A stretch of 14,751 nt of DNA, taken from assembly GCA_964628285.1 (NCBI GenBank), contig CAZVNP010000064.1, positions 1 to 14,751 on the forward strand. The letters are read 5' to 3'. Origin of the DNA: JAPLDP01 sp964628285 (GTDB lineage: Bacteria > Bacteroidota > Bacteroidia > Bacteroidales > JAGONC01). Position 1 is the first letter of the stretch; every line of letters starts with the position of its first letter. Made by a program: the position numbers and the translations under genes. The notes beneath the pieces were generated by a model. The model saw only the letters and a list, made by a program, of their open reading frames with translations. It made no database searches and was not told the origin of the DNA. Shown one piece after another: positions 1 to 5,642 of this stretch.

Positions 1-189
1 GCGCCGCGGCCAGGCATTCACACCGTCGCCGGGGTTGTTGTAACGGATGTTGTAAGTCATAATACCCAGCGAGGTCCCGTCGTCACCGACCTGACCCGAC
101 AGCAAGGTGAGGGATGACATTAAAATGAATGGAATGGATAAAGCGATGAATAACGACCGGAAAGGCATCGATATAAAAGATAGTTTCAT
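1..189 (-). CDS. Endonuclease/exonuclease/phosphatase family protein, N-terminal part (cut by window edge)
   Basis: Reading the minus strand from the ATG at 189 gives 63 open codons with no stop before the window edge. The first ~33 residues look like an export signal (basic start, long hydrophobic stretch, ending near LLSGQ). They are followed by LGIMTYNIRYNNPGDGVNAW, which matches the start of the Mg-dependent endonuclease/exonuclease/phosphatase (EEP) fold: the TYNIRYxNPGDGxNxW pattern carries the first metal/active-site Asn of the family. Known members hydrolyse phosphodiesters or phosphomonoesters; exported Bacteroidota members are mostly uncharacterised. The catalytic centre lies outside the window, so the substrate cannot be assigned. 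It is transcribed away from the 543-1952 gene. A later in-frame Met at residue 8 is possible, but starting at residue 1 gives the better signal peptide. Confidence 0.75.
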   Translation of the reverse strand, partial: MKLSFISMPFRSLFIALSIPFILMSSLTLLSGQVGDDGTSLGIMTYNIRYNNPGDGVNAWPRR

Positions 190-271
190 TATGAAAGGGG
201 TCTGATCATCTTGTATTTGTAATAATAAACACCCGGTTTGCAAAACTAATGAAAATTACCTTTCGTTTTAT

Positions 272-316
272 CCTCTGCGTCTTCCACGCCTCCTCTGTGC
301 CCTCTGTGGTTAAACA
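272..316 (-). repeat. CRCAGAG-rich dispersed repeat, copy 1 (left arm of inverted pair A)
   Basis: Read on the minus strand this starts GTTTAACCACAGAGG and continues with CRCAGAG-type heptamers spaced about 9-11 bases apart. It aligns over roughly 42 bases with the copies at 373-417, 5399-5444 and 5542-5583. Its AACC head faces inward toward the partner copy. It lies entirely between genes. Confidence 0.8.
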
Positions 317-372
317 AAACGTCATCTATCGGAAAAATGATGGGAAAAAGGTTCTCAAAACAGCTATTGTTT

Positions 373-417
373 TTATAACCGCAGAGAACACAGAGGAAGC
401 GCAGAGGACGCAGAGTT
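373..417 (+). repeat. CRCAGAG-rich dispersed repeat, copy 2 (right arm of inverted pair A)
   Basis: On the plus strand it reads TATAACCGCAGAGAACACAG, followed by AGGAAGCGCAGAGGACGCAG. It is the inverted partner of 272-316, with 56 bases between the arms, so the pair could fold into an imperfect long hairpin. The promoter of the gene at 543 begins about 20 bases after its tail. Confidence 0.8.
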
Positions 418-438
418 AATAAATATCCCCACGAATAT

Positions 439-469
439 TTTGAATTTAATTGGATATTATTTAACTTTG
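439..469 (+). promoter_or_regulatory. Bacteroidota-type promoter for the T9SS cargo gene
   Basis: TTTG at 439-442 is followed by exactly 19 bases and then TAACTTTG at 462-469. This matches the established Bacteroides primary sigma-factor pattern (-33 TTTG, 19-21 base spacer, -7 TAnnTTTG) at every fixed position. The predicted start of transcription is near 473-476, leaving a leader of about 70 bases before the ATG at 543. Confidence 0.7.
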
Positions 470-542
470 AGACTTATCGGAAATCCTCTAAGAATGCTCA
501 TGTAAAACGTCTGTTAACTATATAAACTAAAATCCCGTTCTC

Positions 543-1952
543 ATGAAAACGACCTTTACCCTTTTATTGATCGCTTTTCTTGCTTCCTGCTATCCTTTGT
601 TTTCTCAGTCAAGCGGTTGGTCAATTCCGGTTCCTGTCACTGATTCGGTCACCGACAACCGTAATCCGATTCTTATTATTGTTGGTCAAAAGAGTTTGCT
701 TTTCTGGGAAAAATCGTCCGATACCCTTTCAACAGCCATTTATATGCGAAACCTTCATACCATGTCCGATCCTGTGGAGATGCTGAATACACCGGGGATT
801 CATTTTGTTAACCCACAACCAATGAAAGTCACAAGCGGGGATACCTTATTTTATCTGTTTTATGAAACCGATGAAAACGGGGAAATAGATATCTGTTACA
901 AGAAATACACCCTGGATGGGAGTTTATGGGGGCCGTATCCTTTTTTCAATACATTGGACAATGAAGAAAATATCAGAATAACCGATGACCGCTTAGTCTG
1001 GGAGCAGAACGGCACTATTTTGTTTTCCAAACAAGATTATCAGCAGGGTGTAGGTTATTATTTTACCGATCCCATTGTCATTGACAGCGGTGATTGCCAT
1101 CATCCCGTCATCCAGCACGATTACATTGCATATATTAAAAACATCGGTGGTGCCTCAAGCATTTGCTGTTCAGTTTATGACTGGCAAAATGATGTCTGGT
1201 CAGCCCCCGAAGTTCTTTACGATACCGGGTACAACATGTCGTTATCTCTTGTTGCATGGGAGCCTGACATGAATCCAGAATTTATGATATGGGAAAGTCA
1301 GCAGGATAATATCTGGAAGCTTTATAGTTCCAGATTTTCAACAAATACCGTTAATTACGAAGATTTACAGGGTACAACCCAATTAATGCCCACGGCTATA
1401 CTCGTCGATATCATTGTAACGGATGAAATATGGCCGACGTTTCTTTCTATTATCCAGGAAGACAATAACAACAAAGAAATCTATGCCAATGATGAGGAGT
1501 GGAATCCTTTATATATCAACATTTCCAATAATGAAAATGAGGATACGCATCCTTACCTGGTTTTAGGATGGGCAGGGTTCGGCAAGTTTAACTATCATGT
1601 TTATGATATCTGGGAATCTTACAGAAATGGCCATTCTCAACTGTATATGGCAGAAAATGTGATCGTTGCCGGGGAGAAAGAAATTGGCAGCAACCATGAT
1701 CCCGAAATCCGCATTTTCCCCAATCCTGTTTCCTGTCTGTCAGCCATCAGTTTTACTTTAAAAGAAACATCCCGGGTAAAGCTCGATATACTCAACGGAT
1801 TGGGTGAATTAGTGTCAACAGTTATTGATGAGGAGTTTACTCCCGGCACACACCAGATAACCTGGGATAGGGGCAGGTTGCCGGCAGGTGTGTATTTCTG
1901 CCGGTACCAGGCAGGAGCGAAAGTGGAAACGAAAAAAATAATCATAATGTAA
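543..1952 (+). CDS. Secreted T9SS type A sorting-domain protein, probable beta-propeller-like body
   Basis: A 469-residue protein with an N-terminal export signal (MKTTFTLLLIAFLASC, then YPLFSQ). Residues ~389-469 form a clear T9SS type A C-terminal sorting domain: IRIFPNPV at the start, a beta-rich middle, the LPAGVYFCRY element, and a basic KVETKKIII end. Such domains direct outer-membrane translocation and usually surface attachment or release. The body (~25-380) has repeated short beta stretches with WE motifs (LLFWEK, LVWEQN, FMIWES, DIWESY), suggesting beta-propeller blades of the TolB/sialidase-like type. No catalytic residues are recognised, so function is unknown. An LASC sequence ending at Cys16 resembles a lipobox, but an SPI cut after SQ is more usual for T9SS cargo. 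It has its own promoter and terminator, so it is probably monocistronic. Confidence 0.85.
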   Translation: MKTTFTLLLIAFLASCYPLFSQSSGWSIPVPVTDSVTDNRNPILIIVGQKSLLFWEKSSDTLSTAIYMRNLHTMSDPVEMLNTPGIHFVNPQPMKVTSGDTLFYLFYETDENGEIDICYKKYTLDGSLWGPYPFFNTLDNEENIRITDDRLVWEQNGTILFSKQDYQQGVGYYFTDPIVIDSGDCHHPVIQHDYIAYIKNIGGASSICCSVYDWQNDVWSAPEVLYDTGYNMSLSLVAWEPDMNPEFMIWESQQDNIWKLYSSRFSTNTVNYEDLQGTTQLMPTAILVDIIVTDEIWPTFLSIIQEDNNNKEIYANDEEWNPLYINISNNENEDTHPYLVLGWAGFGKFNYHVYDIWESYRNGHSQLYMAENVIVAGEKEIGSNHDPEIRIFPNPVSCLSAISFTLKETSRVKLDILNGLGELVSTVIDEEFTPGTHQITWDRGRLPAGVYFCRYQAGAKVETKKIIIM

Positions 1953-1992
1953 AGGGACTCCATCCCGGAAATCTTCGGGATGGAGTCCCTTT
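1951..1992 (+). terminator. Rho-independent terminator of the T9SS gene; left RAYT-associated hairpin
   Basis: Seventeen perfectly paired bases (1951-1967 with 1976-1992) surround an 8-base loop, and the stem is followed by TTTATTTTTT-type sequence. It starts inside the stop codon of the upstream gene. The stem core GGGACTCCATCCCG is identical to that of the palindrome on the other side of the transposase gene, so it also fits the role of a REP-like element. Confidence 0.85.
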
Positions 1993-2064
1993 TATTTTTT
2001 CAAGGGTCACAAAATCTCTATCTACGGATTAATAGAAAATGTTTATCCGTCAGAATATACAATT

Positions 2065-2655
2065 ATGACAAGTAAAAAAATCAAAACCCCTTTATTGCCG
2101 GACAAATTTTATCACATTTATAACAAGGGGAATAACAGGGAAAATCTTTTCTATCTGTCATCGAACTATCGGCTTTTCTTAGAGAAGTATGATCATTACA
2201 TGTCTCCTTATATTGATACATATGCTTATTCGTTGTTGCCAAATCATTTTCATTTTTTAATCAAAACCAAGGATACTGTGTCGTCACAAAACCATGCTGT
2301 CTATGGTGAGCAATTCAGGCGAATGTTTATTTCCTATTCCCAACGTATTAATTTCCAGGAAAGCCGAAGTGGCAGTCTTTTTAATAAATATTATAAAAGG
2401 GTGGAAATTAATGGTATGGATTACCTGAAGCGATTAGTATATTATATTCATTTTAATCCACAGAAGCATAAGATCATCGATGATTTCAGAAAATACAGGT
2501 ATTCATCTTATTCAGGCCTTTTAAGTCATAGGCCTTCCAAACTTCAGAGAACGGAAGTTTTAAAGTGGTTTAATAATGATGTTAATGAATTCGTTGAATA
2601 TCATAACTTCCTCAGTGAAAAGGGGGAGGTTAGAAAATTCATTTTCGAAGAATGA
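2065..2655 (+). CDS. REP-associated tyrosine transposase (RAYT, Y1/HUH superfamily)
   Basis: A 196-residue protein, typical in length for RAYTs. After an N-terminal FYHIYNKGNNRENLF segment (about 15-29) comes the HUH motif in PNHFHFLI (HFH at 61-63), which binds the catalytic metal. A helix with YYIHFNPQKH (126-135) follows, where Tyr127 is the likely nucleophile that attaches to DNA, and then the family-typical YRYSSYSGLL (144-153). These enzymes relate to IS200/IS605 TnpA and act on single-stranded REP hairpins; most appear domesticated rather than freely transposing. The matching hairpins on both sides are its probable substrates. All key residues are intact. No good promoter box is visible between 1993 and 2064. 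Base composition is AT-rich (20 of 60 G+C in the line starting at 2161) compared with the operon further right. The end of the gene lies inside the right palindrome. Confidence 0.88.
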   Translation: MTSKKIKTPLLPDKFYHIYNKGNNRENLFYLSSNYRLFLEKYDHYMSPYIDTYAYSLLPNHFHFLIKTKDTVSSQNHAVYGEQFRRMFISYSQRINFQESRSGSLFNKYYKRVEINGMDYLKRLVYYIHFNPQKHKIIDDFRKYRYSSYSGLLSHRPSKLQRTEVLKWFNNDVNEFVEYHNFLSEKGEVRKFIFEE

Positions 2656-2706
2656 TTACAGGGACTCCATCCCGAATCTATCGGGATGGAGTCCCTGTAA
2701 TCATTC
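2650..2706. repeat. 57-bp near-perfect palindrome, right RAYT-associated hairpin, between convergent genes
   Basis: Arms of 26 bases (2650-2675 and 2681-2706) pair without mismatch around a 5-base loop, ATCTA. The inner part repeats the GGGACTCCATCCCG core found at 1954-1967. The outer 11-12 bases (GAATGATTACA) are not shared with the left hairpin. They contain the last codon and TGA stop of both the transposase gene (plus) and the beta-mannosidase gene (minus). It can form a strong hairpin in either transcript but lacks a T-tract on both sides, so any termination would be non-canonical. Confidence 0.85.
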
Positions 2707-5244
2707 CGCATCAACCAACGTTATAACCTTTACTTTCTCCTTAAATCCCCGGATTTCAGTTACAGAACGGTAATAGACCGTTTTTTGCTCCCCTGGCAGC
2801 AAATCAAAATAATTATCCGAGAAATATCCTTCTGCCGGATCATCGACGGTGAGGTATACATTTTTAGCCAGCCTGTCACTCGACAGCGTCAGCTCATAAC
2901 CGTCGGCAACCTGCCGGGTATCGATATCTATTGTCGTCTTCTCCAGGGCGAGGTTCATGGGTTTCGCGAAATAGAGTAAATTCTCTGCTTTGATAATGTT
3001 ATGGATGAGATAGCGAACCACCAGCACAACCCTGTTTTTCATCCTTTTGTCAATGATTTGACTCAACGGAGCCTGAAAACAACATCTGCTGGCGTTGCCT
3101 TCAACGGCAGATTCCATTTCTTTGTGCCACAGGGCCTCGCCATTAAAATCCATCACGGTCAGCGAGAGATAACCCAGGTTTTTTTGCGGCTGGTCGGAGA
3201 CCATGAAAATCCGGAGTGTATCCTCTTCCACCATGGGGGAAAGAAGGAGCGGGGCGTAGGCTTTGGTCACGAAATAATGCAGGGCTTTCAACCGGCCGTA
3301 ATAATCAATGCCCGACCATGAGATCACTGGCCAGCAGTCGTTGAGCTGCCAGTAGAGCGAGCCCATGCAGCGTGGCATGGCCCGCCGTTGTGCCTCGATG
3401 GCTCTTTTGATGCCGTCAGCCTGAAGCAACTGGCTCACATAGACGAACGATTCGAAGTCATCAGGAACTTTATATTCACGCTTCATATACATCATGATCA
3501 TCGCGTTACCGATGATGCTTTTCTGATGGCATAGCATAACATCCGAAAAAAGATGCCTGTCCTGCTGTGCAGTAAAGGAGTCGATGGTTGTTATGTCAGG
3601 GAGCGCCTGAAAACCGTATTCGCTCATGAAGCGTCCGATCTTCTTTTCATAGGTCTCAAAAGGTTCCTTACCCCACCACACGCCCCAGTAGTGACAGTCA
3701 CCCGCCGTAAGGCTTTCGGAGTGACCCCATCCCGTCTCCGGCGATGACGGCCAATAGGGTCTCGTTCCGTCATAACGTGCAACTGCCTCAGGAATGATCG
3801 TCAGGAAGATGTCCCGGTAAGCATGCCATACGGTAGCTGAGTCCTCAGGGGTGTACTCCAACTGACGTTGCCATCCCCAGTTATGCCAGCCCTCATCCAC
3901 TTCGTTGTTGCCGCACCACAGCGCCAGGCAGGGATGGTTCCTGAGACGAATGATGTTTTGTGTGACCTCCTGCGAAACATTATTCAGGAAAGCGGCGTCG
4001 CCAGGGTACATGGTGCAGGCGAACATAAAATCCTGCCACACGAGGATGCCCTGTTCATCGCAGAGGTCATAGAAAAAGTCATTTTCATAGATGCCGCCGC
4101 CCCACACCCTGAGCATATTCATGTTGGCCTCCTTAGTCCTGCTAATAAGCGTTGAATACCGTTGTTCATCCACATAAGGTATAAAGTTATCCTGCGGTAT
4201 GTAGTTGGCTCCTTTCATGAATACAGGCAAGCCATTGACTTTAAAATAAAAGGAGCGTCCAATGCTGTCGTCATCCTGTACCAGCTCGACGGTCCTGATG
4301 CCAAACCGTTGGGAGAGCGTGTCGCAGAGACGGCCGTGGACAGACAGATCCACGATGAGATTATACAGGTGAGGCTCACCAAGACCGTTGGGCCACCACA
4401 GACGGGGCTCAGGGATGGTAAAAGTCAGGGGGCAGGTGTTTGCGCCTGGAATAAGATTGACACCGTTGCTTGTCACCGGCTTGTTTTCACCCGCCAGCCT
4501 GACCTCGAGTATGGCTTTCTGATTTCTCTCGGATTCGACATTAACGTCAAGGGTCATTGTGGCCAGGTGATCATTTACATTATCCTGTATGATATGAATA
4601 TCACTGATGATGGCGTCATCCCATGCTTTCAGATACACCGGCCGCCAGATACCGGCGGTGACCAGACGTGGGCCCCAGTCCCAGCCATACTGGTAAGGGG
4701 CCTTGCGGGTGAAGGCCCTGTCGTCGGGGAGCCTGTAAGGTAAAGAAGCAGCCCGGCGTTCATCATGAACAACGGGAGATGAAAAATGTATGAGTAATTT
4801 GTTTTCTCCGGCTTTCAGAAACCGTTTGCAATCGACGATCCATCCCCTGAACATGTTGTCGGCATGAAGAATCAATGAATCATTCAAAATGACATCGGCA
4901 TAGGTGTCGAGCCCTTTGAAATCGAGAATGACTTTTTGCCGCGATAACAGGGCTTCACCGGCGTTGAAGGTGGTCCGATACTCCCAGTCTTCGCGTTCGA
5001 TCCACTGCACTCTCTTTTCATTATCGCCATAAAAAGGGTCCGGGATAAGCCCATTATTCATCAAATCGGTGTGCACGGTCCCCGGCACGGTGGCCGGATG
5101 CCAGAGGCCTGTGTCAGCACGGCGGAACTGCCAGTTACCTGACAGCCCGATCACCGTTTTCATCGCCGGTTTTTTCATACAGGATGAGAGAAGGACTAAT
5201 GGGAGAAGGAGCAATAATAACAGATAATGTCTGTATTGAAGCAT
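2701..5244 (-). CDS. Lipoprotein beta-mannosidase, glycoside hydrolase family 2
   Basis: An 847-residue protein starting at an ATG, with a signal sequence ending in the lipobox LSSC (Cys22), so it is lipid-anchored in the periplasm or on the surface. The domain order is that of GH2: jelly-roll (about 30-205, NWQFRRADTGLWHPATVPG), immunoglobulin-like domain (~210-320), TIM barrel (~320-670), and C-terminal beta domains. Beta-mannosidase hallmarks include LRVWGGGIYENDFFYDLCDE (378-397), the acid/base region WCGNNEVDEGW with Glu448, and the nucleophile region FMSEYGFQALP with Glu542. The reaction is release of terminal beta-D-mannose from non-reducing ends of mannosides, manno-oligosaccharides or N-glycan cores. 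No acidic surface-export signal follows the Cys. It lies downstream of the sugar operon but 398 bases away with a hairpin in between, so it is probably its own transcription unit in the same pathway. Confidence 0.9.
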   Translation of the reverse strand: MLQYRHYLLLLLLLPLVLLSSCMKKPAMKTVIGLSGNWQFRRADTGLWHPATVPGTVHTDLMNNGLIPDPFYGDNEKRVQWIEREDWEYRTTFNAGEALLSRQKVILDFKGLDTYADVILNDSLILHADNMFRGWIVDCKRFLKAGENKLLIHFSSPVVHDERRAASLPYRLPDDRAFTRKAPYQYGWDWGPRLVTAGIWRPVYLKAWDDAIISDIHIIQDNVNDHLATMTLDVNVESERNQKAILEVRLAGENKPVTSNGVNLIPGANTCPLTFTIPEPRLWWPNGLGEPHLYNLIVDLSVHGRLCDTLSQRFGIRTVELVQDDDSIGRSFYFKVNGLPVFMKGANYIPQDNFIPYVDEQRYSTLISRTKEANMNMLRVWGGGIYENDFFYDLCDEQGILVWQDFMFACTMYPGDAAFLNNVSQEVTQNIIRLRNHPCLALWCGNNEVDEGWHNWGWQRQLEYTPEDSATVWHAYRDIFLTIIPEAVARYDGTRPYWPSSPETGWGHSESLTAGDCHYWGVWWGKEPFETYEKKIGRFMSEYGFQALPDITTIDSFTAQQDRHLFSDVMLCHQKSIIGNAMIMMYMKREYKVPDDFESFVYVSQLLQADGIKRAIEAQRRAMPRCMGSLYWQLNDCWPVISWSGIDYYGRLKALHYFVTKAYAPLLLSPMVEEDTLRIFMVSDQPQKNLGYLSLTVMDFNGEALWHKEMESAVEGNASRCCFQAPLSQIIDKRMKNRVVLVVRYLIHNIIKAENLLYFAKPMNLALEKTTIDIDTRQVADGYELTLSSDRLAKNVYLTVDDPAEGYFSDNYFDLLPGEQKTVYYRSVTEIRGFKEKVKVITLVDAE

Positions 5245-5280
5245 ATCATCATATTCGGTTTGGTACGGCTAAAATACGAA

Positions 5281-5303
5281 AAAGAATGCCTGGTGCATTC
5301 TTT
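5281..5303 (-). terminator. Terminator-like hairpin upstream of the beta-mannosidase gene
   Basis: On the minus strand AAAGAATGC, a 5-base loop and GCATTCTTT form nine perfect pairs, followed by TTCGTATTTT. It lies 36 bases before the beta-mannosidase ATG and about 340 bases after the symporter stop. It would stop or attenuate read-through from the upstream sugar operon. The T-tract is short and interrupted, so strength is uncertain. Confidence 0.45.
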
Positions 5304-5398
5304 CTCCCCCTGATAGCTATCGGGACTGAGCTCTTAACGGTTAAATTGAAACAGTCTGTTTTAAAAAAGATAGGAAAAACTGATTTGATTAGTTGTTG

Positions 5399-5444
5399 TT
5401 TTAAAACCGCAAAGGACGCAGAGGAGGCGCAAAGATCGCAGAGA
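5399..5444 (+). repeat. CRCAGAG-rich dispersed repeat, copy 3 (left arm of inverted pair B)
   Basis: It reads TTTTAAAACCGCAAAGGACG, then CAGAGGAGGCGCAAAG, aligning with the copies at 272-316 and 373-417. Its AACC head faces outward, unlike pair A. Two heptamers have drifted to CGCAAAG. Confidence 0.75.
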
Positions 5445-5541
5445 ACAATGAATTTCAATTCGGGGATATATCAAAACTATTTTTTAATTAAGGACCAGAT
5501 AATAGCAAAAACTTTTATGTATAAAAAATTGAATTTCAATA

Positions 5542-5583
5542 ATCTGCGTTCTCTGTGCTTCCTCTGTGACCTCTGTGGTTAAA
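5542..5583 (-). repeat. CRCAGAG-rich dispersed repeat, copy 4 (right arm of inverted pair B)
   Basis: Read on the minus strand: CTTTAACCACAGAGGTCACA, then GAGGAAGCACAGAG. It is the inverted partner of copy 3, with the AACC head facing outward toward the symporter gene. Minus-strand transcripts leaving that gene reach this copy about 60 bases after the stop codon. Confidence 0.8.
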
Positions 5584-5642
5584 GAAAAATGTCAATTTTG
5601 ATACAATCCCGCAGGGGGTGAGGTGGTATCCAGGAGAGGAAT

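Larger units (their letters stand above)
190..542. other. Intergenic region between divergent genes, with repeat pair and promoter
   Basis: No convincing gene is visible here. The stretch holds an inverted pair of CRCAGAG-rich repeats (272-316 and 373-417, listed separately), an AT-rich spacer, and a Bacteroidota-type promoter for the rightward gene. For the leftward gene, a TTTG on the minus strand at 244-241 is followed 19 bases later by TACAAATA, which keeps the TA of the -7 box but not its TTTG. That promoter is therefore only weakly supported. Confidence 0.6.
1951..2706 (+). mobile_element. Candidate RAYT unit: Y1 transposase gene flanked by matching REP-like palindromes
   Basis: The unit consists of hairpin 1951-1992, the transposase gene 2065-2655, and palindrome 2650-2706. 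Both hairpins share the 14-base arm GGGACTCCATCCCG and its complement, and both loops contain AATCT in the same orientation, so they behave as direct copies. Known RAYT genes are typically single-copy and bordered by the REP palindromes their product recognises. A short extra inverted repeat (ACGGAT/ATCCGT, 2024-2029 and 2045-2050) lies between the left hairpin and the gene. No target-site duplication was recognised, so the exact borders of any mobile unit are uncertain. Confidence 0.6.
5245..5642. other. Intergenic region between the symporter and beta-mannosidase genes
   Basis: No supported gene. From left to right it contains a terminator-like hairpin (5281-5303), the 10-base palindrome GATAGCTATC (5312-5321), the odd palindrome TTAACGGTTAA (5334-5344), and the inverted repeat pair at 5399-5444 and 5542-5583. 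The 97-base AT-rich spacer between the repeats carries an 11-base direct repeat, TGAATTTCAAT (5449-5459 and 5530-5540). A lone CAAAACTA at 5472-5479 is a perfect minus-strand -7 box, but it has no correctly spaced -33 element. Confidence 0.6.

Noticed and set aside
272..417. Possible CRISPR-like array because of regularly spaced CRCAGAG heptamers
   Set aside because: Units are about 7 bases with 2-4 base gaps and no unique spacers; it is a degenerate internal periodicity of a dispersed repeat, and no cas gene is near.
4162..4743. 193-codon open frame on the plus strand
   Set aside because: It lies entirely antisense to the GH2 catalytic gene, has no family features, and owes its openness to the G+C-rich coding sequence opposite.
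5472..5479. Minus-strand -7 box TAGTTTTG as the beta-mannosidase promoter
   Set aside because: The nearest TTTG is 26 bases away rather than 19-21, it is 228 bases from the gene, and a hairpin intervenes; a chance match is plausible in AT-rich DNA.
5184..5582. 132-codon plus-strand frame spanning the beta-mannosidase start and pair B repeats
   Set aside because: Its C-terminal part is the translated repeat (EEAQRSQR, LRSLCFLCDLC), a common false gene call over CRCAGAG repeats.
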